NCBI GenBank assembly: GCA_905250115.1
Contig: CAJNOI010000188.1
Location: forward strand, 1-64,000
Direction of reading: 5' to 3'
From: Adineta steineri
Taxonomy: Eukaryota > Rotifera > Eurotatoria > Adinetida > Adinetidae
DNA: 64,000 nt
The notes below the pieces were generated by a model that had not been told where the DNA came from, made no database searches, and worked only from the letters and a program-made list of their open reading frames with translations. The first letter of the stretch is position 1. The number at the start of each line of letters is the position of its first letter. The position numbers and the translations under genes were made by a program. Shown in pieces: positions 37,625 through 48,339 of this stretch.

Positions 37625-38090
37625 TTTCAGGAACCAGTTCCGCTCCGGACTCGATTCCGTTCAATTCCGGGAACTCGATCGACACATAATATCCGATACC
37701 CACTCGAAAACTGATCGAGTTCCGTCCAATTCCGGAATTGGTAGGAATTCCGGAATCGGTAGGAATTCCGTATAATTCCGGAACTGGTAGGAATTCCGTA
37801 TAATTCCGGAATCGGTAGGAATTCCATATAATTCCGTAATTAGAAGTAGTTCACGCAATTCCGGAATTGGTGGGANNNNNNNNNNTGCGGAATTCCGGAA
37901 TCGGAACCAATTCCCGCAATTCCGGAATCGGTAGGAATTCCGTGCAATTCCGGAATCGGTGGGAATTCCGTGCAATTCCGGAATTGGACGGAACTCGATC
38001 CATTTTCGAGTGGGTATCGGATATTATGTGTCGATCGAGTTCCCGGAATTGGACGGAATCGATTCCGGTGCGGAACTGATTCCTCCAATG
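37625..38090. repeat. GAATTCCGG minisatellite
   Basis: Multiple degenerate units of about 27 bases built from AATTCCGGAATCGGTAGG occur on both sides of the palindrome centre. The unit is itself nearly palindromic (GGAATTCC). It is notably richer in GC than its surroundings. Confidence 0.85.
37876..37885. other. Assembly gap of 10 N
   Basis: Ten N at the centre of the palindrome, as expected where an assembler fails at a hairpin. Confidence 0.97.
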
Positions 38091-38352
38091 TTCAACATCG
38101 CGGAATAGGATGCATTCTCTATTCAATGGACAATCTTAATATGGTAGCAGCTATTAAAATCATACCTTCACTTTTCATCTCTTACGTAAATAAATTATAC
38201 ATTAGCAGAATAAACACGCTGCAGGACCTCACCTTTGAGTATCGTTATGAAAAAGGAAGTGATTATTTCTAGGTACATAAAAGATGCTATTAAAATTATT
38301 CATCGGTTGTGACATGGACAAAAATCATGAAAAAAACAAAAATTTTAATGCG

Positions 38353-38360
38353 TATATAAA
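38353..38360 (+). promoter_or_regulatory. TATA box of the BLIP-like gene
   Basis: TATATAAA lies 70 bases before the ATG at 38430. The corresponding part of the left palindrome arm has lost it. Confidence 0.5.
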
Positions 38361-38429
38361 TGAAGTTACTGATCAACGAACGAAATACTGACAACATTTT
38401 CTTTTGATTTTCATATTTTTTAATAAAAT

Positions 38430-39914
38430 ATGTTGGAACGAATGTTATCATTCTATATTTTTGTATTCGTGAGCTTTACAGCTGTTGTATTTCAATGTGA
38501 TGGTGCTCCAGTTGTTTATACTATCACTTATCAACAATATACAACTGTTCAAATTGGATGGACTCAGCAACAAGTTACACAAAATATCGGTAGTGCAGGA
38601 AATCTTGTGTCACAAACTGGAACAGGAAATACGGCTATTACTATTATTAAATATACTGGATCACAATCACCTCTAGCAGTGGCTACATTTCTTTTCCAAG
38701 GAGGATATCTTTTTAGTAAAACTCAAGTTGGTTTAGATACAACAGTTTATACAATAACTCTAGCTCAATATACAGCAATTGAAATTAGATGGACTCGTGA
38801 TCAAGCGACAAAGTTAGTTGGTAGTGCAGGATGTAATGCTTCGGAAGCTGGTACGGCTAATACAGCTATGATTATTGTTCAATATAAGGCAGCTGGGACT
38901 ACCTTTGGTATTGTTACTCTTGGATTTGTTGGTGGAAAAATAGTATCAAAATCTGAAATTGGTTTTGCTACTACTGTTAGTAATAAAATTAATCTTCTAC
39001 AATATAATACAATACAAATTGGATGGACTCAACAACAAGTTACAACACTTCTTGGTGGTTCTGGTACAATTGTTTCTCAAGCGGGAACACAAGGTTCATC
39101 ATATCAAGTTACTTTAGTTCAATATGTTGGATCATAATCATCTTTAGCAGCAGTTACATTTCTTTTTCTAGGAGGAATTCTTTCAACTAAATCTCAAAGT
39201 GGATTAGATACTGGTATTTATACAATGACTTATCAACAATTTACAACAATTGAAATTGGATGGACTCGTGATCAAGTGACAAATGTAGTGGGTAGTGCAG
39301 GATGTAATGGTTCAGAAGGTGGTTCAGGTAATACAGCTGTTATTGTAGTTCGGTTTACAGCAGCTGGAGCTGCCTTTGGTAATGCTGATCTTACTTTTAT
39401 TAACGGAAAATTAACAGCAAAAACTGGAATCGGTTATTTTTTAACTATCAGCAACAAAATTACTTTACAACAATATAATACAATACAACTTGGATGGACT
39501 CAACAACAAGTTACAGCACTTCTTGGTGGCTCTGGCACTCTTATCTCTCAATCGGGAGTACAAGGTTCAACATCTCAAACTAGTATAGTTCTGTATACTG
39601 GAGGTGCATCATCTTCAGCATCAGCTTTAATTACTTTTCAAGGAGGAATTGTTTATAGTAAAACTCAAGCTAATTTAGATACAGGAGTTTACATGATTAC
39701 TCAACAACAATTTGCATCATTACAAATTGGATGGACTCGTGATCAAGTAACACAATTCATTGGTAATGCAGGAAATGTTGCTTCAGAAGCTGGTACAGGT
39801 AATGTAGCTGCTGTTAATGTTCAATATAAAGTAGTTGGAACCGTCATTGGTACTGTTAATCTTATATTTAGTGGTGGAAAACTTTATATCAAAACTGGAT
39901 TTGGTTTTAAATAA
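38430..39914 (+). pseudogene. Secreted protein with six BLIP/SmpA-like repeats, interrupted by one nonsense codon
   Basis: One intronless frame of 495 codons with a single TAA at 39135-39137. It starts with a signal peptide (MLERMLSFYIFVFVSFTAVV, cleavage after about residue 26). Six repeats of about 75 residues follow, each reading YTI-Q-Y-(T)-IEIGWT(Q/R)(Q/D)QV, then (G)SAG...SE(A)GTGNTA, then V-FTFQGG-L-SKTQ-GL. Repeats 1/3/5 (WTQQQV) and 2/4/6 (WTRDQV) alternate, so a two-repeat module was triplicated. This is the pattern of bacterial BLIP/DUF3862-type (SmpA-like) domains. The TAA is in repeat 3 where repeat 1 has GSQSPLA (Q to stop). The first 235 residues could still be made. Lack of introns in the body and bacterial family membership suggest horizontal acquisition. 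Confidence 0.75.
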
Positions 39915-40753
39915 ATAAACTTATTTTATTCATTTATTTTTTATTCTTAGTTAGTTCATTTTATATAATCCGGAATTTTTTTTTTCATTATTTTACTCAA
40001 GAAAATTTAACCAAATATATATTTCATTAATAAAAAAACCATCCAAATATCAATTCATACTATCGCGCACTTCTCTTATTAGAATTAAAGAAGGATGATG
40101 TGAGTGAGAGTGCGAATGAGTATGAGTGTCAGGTATGTTGCCAACTAATGAAATAAATGATTTGTTGAAATATCTAGTTGTAAGTTGATCCAGATCTGGT
40201 TGAACCCAAAACAAATGTGAAATCGTAGTTCTCTATTCAAACTACACAGAAGAAATTGCATTATTAGAGAATATGGTGATTCAGTATGGTCGATTACCTA
40301 TGACCAACTATGTTTGAACCCGAAAGAGATTTTCAAGTTGGTAAACCTTCCTCGTAAGTTTTGCTGAAGTAATTTTATTCAATATTTGGTTTTCGAAAAA
40401 ATCATATGAATTAAAAATATCTTTAAACAAAACTTCAGTTGAACATAAATGTGAATGAGCGTATCATTTTCTATTTAGCGATTATATTTCAGAATAAAAT
40501 AAACGTTGATATGAATGATAAATCTAATAATATATAAAACAGCTAGGGAAAACGATAGTTTTGAAATCGAATGAACATCACTTAAAGAGCCATATTTGAT
40601 GTATTTGTTTCAATTCTAATCACGATGAAGTATAATATATTATCACTTTTCGACTTTTCTTCAAAATGTTTCGAATTTGAACAAAAAAATTTTGATTTTT
40701 AAGATTTTGATCGAGAAAGTAGCAAAACGTCGACAATAAAAATGCTGAAAAAA

Positions 40754-40857
40754 GTGTAGATGTGGGTGAAGATGAGAGTGTGGATGTGAATGAAAGTGAG
40801 GGTGAGTGTATGAGTGAGGATTTTAATTTGTATAATCATCAGATTCTCACTCACACC
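40754..40857. repeat. Degenerate TGTGGG-type hairpin
   Basis: The GTGTAGATGTGGGTG...GTGTGGATGTG left side and the short CTCACTCACACC right side form an asymmetric, decayed member of the family. Confidence 0.55.
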
Positions 40858-40911
40858 TTTCGACATTTTCACAGGCCACATTTAACTAGCAAATCTTTTG
40901 GTCTGGCAATA

Positions 40912-40957
40912 TTGGGTGTGAATGAGGGTATATCTTCTTAACCCACACCCTCAAGAT
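40912..40957. repeat. TGTGGG-type hairpin
   Basis: GGGTGTGAATGAGGG pairs with ACCCACACCCTCAAGA over a loop of about 12 bases. It has the family end CACCCTCAAGA. Confidence 0.7.
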
Positions 40958-41078
40958 GCTTGTCCTATCGTCTGACTTTATTTCTTTTATTATAAAGGAT
41001 TTTATTGAAAAATTCAAGTGAATACATCTAGATTATTAGCAAAATGTATCACTATTTCCACAAGTGACTACAATCTTT

Positions 41079-42395
41079 TCATTTGATATTACGCATATCT
41101 TGTTCGTATGGTACATTATTCATTTGATCAATATTTGTCAAACTCTCTGTCGGTGAAGTATACAATTCAGTATCATTTAGATAAGTAGCATCAGAGAGAC
41201 CGCCAACCGCTAAAACTTTTCCGTTTGATAATACTGATGCTGTATGATATAATCGCGCATTATACATATCACCAACAATTGACCAAGTTTCCGTTGATGG
41301 ATCATATAACTCAGCACTATTAAGAACACCATTTTCAATAAATCCACCAGTAATTAACACTTGCCCATTTGGTAATAACACTGCTGCATGATCCTCTCGT
41401 GCATTATTCATACTCCCTGTAGTTGTCCATGTTTCATTGGTTGGATCATACAATTCAGCAGTTCTTAAAGTGTGAATATGTACTCCACCAACAATCAGAA
41501 CTTTTCCGTTTGGTAATGTGGTTGCTGTATGACGAACTCGTGCTTCCGTCATGTTATCAGTAACAGTCCAAGTTCCATTTGATGGATCATAGATCTCAGC
41601 ACTGCGTAATACTCTACTACCATTATGTCCACCAGTAACTAACACCTTTCCGTCGCTTAATATGCATGCTGTATGTCCATCACGTGCAGTATACAAATTG
41701 CCAGTAGGCGTCCAAGTTTCATTTGTTGGATCATATAAATAAGAATCGCTTTTACTATTACCATCGAATCCACCCACAACTAAAACTTCTCCGTTTGTCA
41801 ATACAGATGCTGTATGTCGATATCGTACGCTACTCATATCACTACTAACTTTCCAAGTAGCTGTCGATGGATCATACAATTCAGTGCTACGTAGTATAAC
41901 AGTATTACAAAATCCACATGTAACTAATATCTTTCCATTGTTTAGTATGGATGCCGTGTGTCCATTTCGTGAACTATGCATGCTACTAGTATATGTCCAA
42001 GTTCCACTTGATAAATCGTACAGTTCGGTACTATTTAAAACACAAATATCGGGACCTGGTCCAGGATAACACCAATTACCACCAGTAACTAACAATTTTT
42101 CATTTGATAATAAAGATGCAGTATGTCCAGCTCGTGGTATATTCATTTTACCAGATGGAGACCACTCTAAAATGATATACAAATAGATCATGTGCGTCTC
42201 ATTTATTAAAAGTAGTATTTCAATATCTGTACAACTATTAGAGTAACACTTACTTGATTGATGTTTATGAGCTATAGTTGATTCACTGATGGTTATCATT
42301 GCATTTGACTTTATCGGCACAGCAATGATAAGTGTAAACACCAGAGAGAATATAACTACAAAGAAAATTGTTAAAACAATCGTATCGCTAAGCAT
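41079..42395 (-). CDS. Membrane-anchored seven-repeat Kelch protein
   Basis: Two exons: 42395-42254 and 42166-41079. The GTAAGT donor and TTTTAG acceptor join KHQS to KWSPSGKM, giving 409 residues. Residues 7-30 form a hydrophobic segment (VLTIFFVVIFSLVFTLIIAV), a signal anchor with the rest outside or lumenal. Seven repeats of about 47 residues follow, each with M--AR-GHTAS-L-NGKVLV-GG...STELYDPS--TW, forming a complete seven-bladed propeller. N-glycosylation sequons (NET, NGT) are frequent. The repeat style (HTASxLxNGKVLVxGG) is that of bacterial Kelch proteins. A binding or scaffold role is likely; galactose-oxidase copper ligands are not evident. Confidence 0.85.
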   Translation of the reverse strand: MLSDTIVLTIFFVVIFSLVFTLIIAVPIKSNAMITISESTIAHKHQSSKCYSNSCTDIEILLLINETHMIYLYIILEWSPSGKMNIPRAGHTASLLSNEKLLVTGGNWCYPGPGPDICVLNSTELYDLSSGTWTYTSSMHSSRNGHTASILNNGKILVTCGFCNTVILRSTELYDPSTATWKVSSDMSSVRYRHTASVLTNGEVLVVGGFDGNSKSDSYLYDPTNETWTPTGNLYTARDGHTACILSDGKVLVTGGHNGSRVLRSAEIYDPSNGTWTVTDNMTEARVRHTATTLPNGKVLIVGGVHIHTLRTAELYDPTNETWTTTGSMNNAREDHAAVLLPNGQVLITGGFIENGVLNSAELYDPSTETWSIVGDMYNARLYHTASVLSNGKVLAVGGLSDATYLNDTELYTSPTESLTNIDQMNNVPYEQDMRNIK

Positions 42396-43407
42396 GTATG
42401 GATTAATACTGAATATACCATAGGGTTATGATAATTTTCGGGTTTATTTTGGTTGTTTTGCAAACAACAAAAGAGTCTTTACGAGAATGGAAAGTATTTA
42501 AAAAACTTGATTAGAGATTTTTGGGTTGATTAATTCGTGTTTGTTAGAAATTTTTTGATTAGACAATCTCTACTGTTAGAAAAATATTCAAGTATTTTTA
42601 ATTAAAGTTAGCTAAGCTATTATGTACATGTCTCTATAATATCAAATATTGCACAAGAGGATCACTGATCAGGTTGATACATTCGTATCGTTGCATTCCT
42701 AGTAAATTTCAGTATTTTCAATAATGTATACTAACTGTATAAATATTTGTTAACCATATTATTTCTTGCACAGGAGATTTGTCTTTGAAAATGAAAGAGT
42801 TATTACTGACAAATGCTTTATATATATACCTCTTACTTACGTATGAATATTAAAAGATAAGTGTTGTTATCGTCAGCAGAAAATGTGCTGACGCATTTTT
42901 ATCATTAAATAGAACAAAGTTTCTATATAAATATGAGAACATTAGACTTTACTCTACTTATAAATTTGTTTGACGTCAAATCATCTTACTTTGATGCTCT
43001 TATTATGTATACACTATAGAGAGCAAGATAATATCGGATGGCTATGAATGTGACAATAATATAATCATCGAACGATCATAATTATTCGAAAACGTTTATT
43101 TATTTAAGAAGGAAAGTCATTTTTCGAAACTTGTCTTCGAAATAGATTTCAATCTACTTACTATGAGTGGAAATGACTGACTATATAAGAAAATATTGAT
43201 AAGTTTATTCAGTTCAGTTTTTTTTTGACTTGAAAAAAAACGTCATTTTGGCATAATTCTCACTTAAATATGACCCATTTAACAAAAAAACCAACATCAC
43301 ATCACAAAATAAATTCAACGTTAACTATGAATACATAAAAATGCAATTGTCTGTGTCAACATTCGTCATAGTCTCTGCGTAGTCGGATGAAGAGAAAAAT
43401 ATGTCTA
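42396..43407. other. AT-rich spacer
   Basis: No supported feature. It should contain the Kelch gene promoter. Confidence 0.5.
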
Positions 43408-44273
43408 CTATGCATTATAAAACCATCGACCGTCAATTAAATTATGAAGACAATTATTTCGTATGAAAATCGGTTTCATATACGATATTCCATATTCTTT
43501 ATATGCAATTTTATGTGATTGTCTTGGTATTTTAACATTTCTTCCTAACCATGAAACAGACTTCAATGGATAAATATCTGAAATTAATCTTGATTGATAT
43601 TTAAGACTAGAATCAAATAATTGTAAAACTGGTTTCATTTCATGTTCATCGTAACGTTTCCATAACCATATATCAACATGTGGTTGTCGTGCAGATTTTT
43701 CATTTACAGATGATAATGAAAATAATTTTCTATCTGGATAATATTCAACATTAAAATCATTGTTTTGCAATGTTTCAATGAAAAGTTGAATATTATTTAA
43801 TTTCGAATGGATATGATTGGATTTAAATGGCCATTCAATTGATAAATCAACATCTTGATCCCATATGTTATATGTTTCATTTCTTAAAACATTTAATAAT
43901 GATTGACAATCAGGCCAATAAACAATTGATAAATCATCTAACATGTCCATTATCCGATGAGTTAATTTCATATTTTCCTTTGAATATTTTGTAGATACAG
44001 CACATTCACCATATTGATAATAAACTTCGAATATGAAAACAATTGATACGATTAAAGCTATAATAAACAATAAAATAAAACAAAGGAATCCATTTCGTTT
44101 ATTGGATATAAGAGGAGTATTTCTTTTTTCTTGTATTGTTTTAGAAAATCTTCTAAATAAAAAAAAAGAATACAAATCTTATTAAAATTTTATGTAATAA
44201 TAAGAATTACAATATGAAATCGATTATATGTATAAAGGATTTACCTAAATATCGATCGTACGAAGAAAGCCAT
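43408..44273 (-). CDS. LicD/fukutin-like protein, type II membrane
   Basis: Exon 1 is 44273-44245 and exon 2 is 44152-43408, joined as MAFFVRSIF/RRFSKTIQEK, giving 257 residues. The body's open frame runs on upstream only to a TTG, and the spliced ATG exon gives the better start. A transmembrane segment lies at about residues 34-55 (FLCFILLFIIALIVSIVFIF). The lumenal part has the family signature YWPDCQSLLNVLRN...IWDQDVDLSI, whose D-x-D binds metal-nucleotide, then VDIWLW and Y-KSVSWLGRNVKIP. LicD/FKTN/FKRP proteins transfer phosphocholine or ribitol-phosphate to glycans, in animals in the Golgi. The substrate here is unknown. Confidence 0.82.
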
Positions 44274-44882
44274 TCAAATGATGGTATATATAGTTAATAA
44301 TCAATCTACATCAAAAAAAATACTTTATTCAGCACATGGTTGGCAATAACTTTTTTACGAGTGAGTAAGTAAACAATAAATTTACATTATTTAATATGAT
44401 TTTTCTGTGCCGGTAGAACAAAAAATTGTTCTTTCTCGCAGACATATGTAGGAATCTAATTAATCTTTAAGGTAGAGTCAGGTTTTATTTCGAATATTGT
44501 TCAAGATAAAAATCATATGTTAATGAGTTTTTGATATATGTGAGACCGTGAATGATGAATGCGAAAAATATCCACATGCACACACACAAACTGGCAAAAT
44601 TTCATTATATGTTTATAGAAGAAACCCTTCTCCTCTCTCAAACATGTAGTCACATAAAATATGCTTACCTTCTCTTGTCGAATCTTCCGTCAACTACCTA
44701 CACTTGATTACGTAGTTTCTGCTTCTTTTTATACTTTTTCGACTGCCAGTCATAATTTCCAACATTCTCAGATTGTTTACATTTATTACTTGTTCGTTGT
44801 TGCTACTCAACTGCTTCTCATGGAAGGAAAGAGAAAGCATGGAGAGCTTCACATGAAAATTGAAAGCAATGAATCGACTGTC

Positions 44883-44971
44883 TGGGTGATGGTGACAGTT
44901 GGTTGGAATAGAGTATTCACATACACATCCATCCACACTCATTTACTCACAACCACACCTACATCTAACGG
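44883..44971. repeat. Degenerate TGTGGG-type hairpin
   Basis: The left GGGTGATGGTGACAG and right CACACTCATTTACTCACAACC sides have many mismatches. Confidence 0.45.
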
Positions 44972-45189
44972 AATCAATCTTTCGACGAATGTTCTTTATT
45001 TATTTTTCTGTTCTTCTCAGAAAGATTTCGATGAATGAATTGTTTTGAAATATTTCGATGAATAGTTTATTTTGAAAGGTTGGAATTATTTCGAATACCT
45101 ATACCATAATTTTTATTATTTTCAATTGTGGATTTCGAATTGTTCGTGTATAATGTGTGAAACGTTGTTTATGTATATAATGAAGAACA

Positions 45190-45254
45190 AGGGTGTGGGT
45201 GTGGGTATGAATTCATCTTTGATTTACCAACATGCACACCCACTTCCGCCCACA
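45190..45254. repeat. TGTGGG-type hairpin
   Basis: AGGGTGTGGGTGTGGGTAT pairs with the CACACCCACTTCCGCCCAC side over a loop of about 27 bases. Confidence 0.7.
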
Positions 45255-45580
45255 ATACTTATATCTATCTAAGGATGATATTGCACAATTCTGTATATGA
45301 AGAGAAAAAATTGATTTTTTTTGTATGGCATAATTCTATTTGAATCTTGAAATAAGAATTGCTTTTCTATTTTGCAATTGTACCTATCAATCACATATAA
45401 ATCAAGTAATTTGAAGATTTCTGATGTAAATATTTATTTTTAAATTAAGAATGAAAGCAAAGTTTGGGAAAAGGCGGAATAGCTGATGGTATAAATGTGA
45501 GTGTCGATGAGCGTGGATTTTTGTGGATTGTGCATATGTTTATAGTGATATATTGAATTGATATATTCTGAAACATGCTG

Positions 45581-46995
45581 TTACAAGTCGTAACATGTCT
45601 TTACAAAGCAATAGATAACGATCACCTGCCACATATTAGATATCATATAGAAACCATCCGATGTCATATGCTGTACTGGTTGCCTATTTGAAGAGCAAAT
45701 AATCGGATAGCTGGCCGCCGTCGTGATACCACATTGATTATTTTGATTTCGTGTCATTTTCATATAGCCTTGGTCACCCCAATCCGTATTCCAACTAAGA
45801 ACATGATAGAAATAGTAAATTTATCAATAAACTAACTGAAACATAATAATTACCTGTTTTTTATCAGCCAATAGTCATGATTTCCGTCCGTACCATAACC
45901 AATAAGGAGAACACCATGATCAAGATCAAATATATCTTGCAAGCAAGTTGATTCATTGTAAACTATTAAAATATCGTATAAAATGATAGTTGTAGATGAA
46001 AGAAGAATACTACATACCACCGGATTGATAGAACTGAAATGAGGAATGACCAGCATCAATCGCGACTGATATTGGTTCAATAGTAGCAACGGCTTGTTGG
46101 AGAGCTACTTCGTCTCCTGATGCTATATCAACGAAATCACAGACTTGGACAGTAGTCTCTGTTGGATTGAACACACATGTCTGGTCAACCGCTGTATATG
46201 GATATGAACTTTCTGTCTCGATGCCGCTTGCATTGATGACATATACAAAGGCATAATCCATCCAACCACCGCCACAACCATAATTTCCTTCCCCACCAGA
46301 ACAATCAACTAATTGTTGTTCGGAAAGGGAAACAAGCGTGCCAGTTTTAATAGCATATGCACTTTCAATTGAGCCAACTGCTGAGAAAGCCCAACATGAT
46401 CCACAATCACCTTGATCTTTGACTGCTTCAACGACATTCTGGTTACGCCAGTCTAGCAAGAAAACAGTCAAATACTTTCATACGTCATAGTTTCAGTTTA
46501 CTGTAATACATACCGACAGAGTCTGGCAAAATAACAGTCGAATTGCATACCAATACTTGACGAACTTGATTGTATTTTGTTTTCATCTTTCCCTTAAGAC
46601 CAGTGTATTTTTGTACAAATTCATTGACAGTCTATTTGTGAAACAAATTATAGATAAACTATACTTGGAGATTACAGTATAAAAGCTTACTAAATCTCCG
46701 TATTGATTCATTCCAAGCCAATACGCATAAACACCAAGGTCAGCTTGAAGATTGTGTTCTTCGATTATCTTCGTATTATTTTCCCACACAACACGACTAC
46801 AATTTCCAAGTTTAATAATCAATTGGAAATAGAAATAAAGAACAATATATTATACCGAACAGGCTCTTCAACATCAGAATAGTTTTTCTTGTGTGTATCT
46901 TTCCATAAGTTCCATTGCTGATCACGTGTTTTGTTATATGCCAATACACAACCAGAACTGAGTACAATTATTGTAATAATCGAAATTAATTGCAT
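45581..46995 (-). CDS. Cathepsin L-like cysteine peptidase (papain family C1A)
   Basis: Six exons (46995-46856, 46796-46691, 46631-46514, 46452-46018, 45962-45854, 45794-45581) join in frame to 373 residues. Residues 1-19 form a signal peptide ([19 protein letters not shown]). The I29 inhibitory propeptide follows ([45 protein letters not shown]). The mature enzyme begins near PDSVDWRNQN. The catalytic Cys is in [14 protein letters not shown], the His in [11 protein letters not shown] and the Asn in [16 protein letters not shown]. The C-terminus runs about 38 residues past the usual AASYP end, with a hydrophobic stretch ([11 protein letters not shown]). It is probably lysosomal or secreted digestive. 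Confidence 0.93.
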
Positions 46996-47111
46996 CTAAA
47001 TATTTTGATTTATAAATGAAGACATCCCTTTTAGAAAATTTAATAGATGTACAAACATTAAATCATTTAAATAACGTCTCCTAACTACTAGACAGCAATT
47101 GTTCAATCCCT

Positions 47112-47172
47112 TTGAGGGTGTGTGGGTGGGAATAGAAAGAGTACACATCCACACACACCCACACCTCAAGAT
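47112..47172. repeat. TGTGGG-type hairpin
   Basis: TTTGAGGGTGTGTGGGTGGG pairs with CCACACACACCCACACCTCAA. It has the family ends. Confidence 0.75.
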
Positions 47173-47584
47173 GTTCCTCTACTCCGAACTGAAAAAATAA
47201 TTTTCTATGACTAAAAACGACTGAGAAAAATGCATGATAATCAAGGATGTTGAAATATCTGTTCTTATTAGAGGCATGCGCTGTACAATTGATATACCTG
47301 TCGAAAACTAAGCTCGATTGTCTTGAGTGAATAGTGCGTCGAAAATAATTTTAAATGCTTTTTTTGCATCTTTCTCTGTTTATAAATACTATTCTCGTTG
47401 AAAAAATTTTCCAACTTCGCAGTGGTTGTGATTACTCATACTTCCTTTTCATTTCACCAAACTGGAGAAAACCTTTCATCACCTGACATTATAGATGTTG
47501 TTTGTTTTTCGATTCATATGCATAACAAGAATAATGTCTATGCAAAAATACAAGTAACGCTCGTCCGAGGACTTGTGCAACGTA

Positions 47585-47716
47585 TGAGTGAGGTTGATGG
47601 TGAGGTTGTGGGTGTGGATGTCGGCGTGGGTGAGGACGAGTATTCTTTTAGCTCCTACTCTCACCAACAACGCACACCTACACCCATTCACACCCACACC
47701 TACACCCACACCCTTG
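47585..47716. repeat. TGTGGG-type hairpin, longest member
   Basis: The left arm is built of GAGGTTGTGGGTGTGGATG-like units and the right arm of CACACCCACACCTACACCC-like units, about 60 bases each with a short central loop. Confidence 0.75.
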
Positions 47717-48339
47717 TTTTTTGTTGTGATCTCATTTTGATATCTAATAAATGTCTAAATTTGATCGATAGCAGCAACTATTTATAAGAATGTTTTTTAA
47801 TAATTATGAAAAACGATCTTTGCAATGAAAATATTGGTAAAAATATGCATAACATGCTAAAAAAAAGAAGAAGTGGTAGCTTTGTTCCGAAATCAAACAC
47901 CATGTGTTGAGACCCTTAAGTAGGCTCGAAATCAGTCATGACTGCTTTTGATACACAGGCAATTTCTAAAAATTGATCTTGGGTAAACAAAAATCCCCTT
48001 ACATTGGGAAGTATGTAATGAAAATCTTCTCAAAGTACAACTTAGATTATTTATGGCGTCCAGAATTTAGTGTTGTTGGCTTTATCATGCTAATATACTT
48101 TCTGCCATTTCATAAGATTATGTATTTAGTAAAATGAAAATATTTCGTATCATCGTAACGACACACATTCAAAACACATCATCCGATTTTATAACTCTAG
48201 CCGAATTAAAATCAAGAAAATGTACAGATATTAAGCTTATAAAATTTATTTCTGGAGTTGTTATATGTATGGGTCAAAAGTAAATTTCGAAGTTTTTCGG
48301 AGTCAAGATTAAAGTCGAGAAACTTGATTCCGCAATACT

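Larger units (their letters stand above)
37217..38512. repeat. Diverged palindrome with arms of about 640 bases
   Basis: The left arm (37217 to about 37870) and right arm (about 37886 to 38512) are inverted copies. The start of the secreted-protein gene is present in both: MLERMLSFYIFVFVSFTAVV is encoded at 37295 on the minus strand and at 38430 on the plus strand. Promoter blocks (AACGAACGAAATACTGACAA, AAATCATGAAAAAAACAAAA, ATTATGAAAAAGGAAGT) are also inverted copies, as are the CACTCGAAAAC...CGAGTT and CCTATTCCGC segments near the middle. The arms have diverged by substitutions and indels. The centre is a GAATTCCGG minisatellite with a 10-N gap. Confidence 0.85.
39915..41078. other. Spacer with GT-rich hairpins
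   Basis: It contains a GTGAGTGAGAGTG tract near 40100 and two TGTGGG-type hairpins (40754-40857 and 40912-40957). No gene is seen. Confidence 0.55.
44274..45580. other. Spacer with two TGTGGG-type hairpins
   Basis: No gene is supported; the open frames 44661-45038 and 44942-44694 lie over the hairpin and have no family features. Hairpins are at 44883-44971 and 45190-45254, and a GT-rich remnant near 45495. Confidence 0.55.
46996..48339. other. Spacer with two large TGTGGG-type hairpins
   Basis: Hairpins are at 47112-47172 and 47585-47716. The open frames across the second (plus 47398-47787, minus 47709-47479) arise from the repeat. No gene is seen. Confidence 0.6.

Noticed and set aside
37627..38126. 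Several open frames rich in IPxxxGIxRNSYRFRN
   Set aside because: They are translations of the GAATTCCGG minisatellite, not proteins.
47398..47787. 129-codon plus-strand frame and its antisense partner
   Set aside because: Both are carried by the long TGTGGG hairpin.
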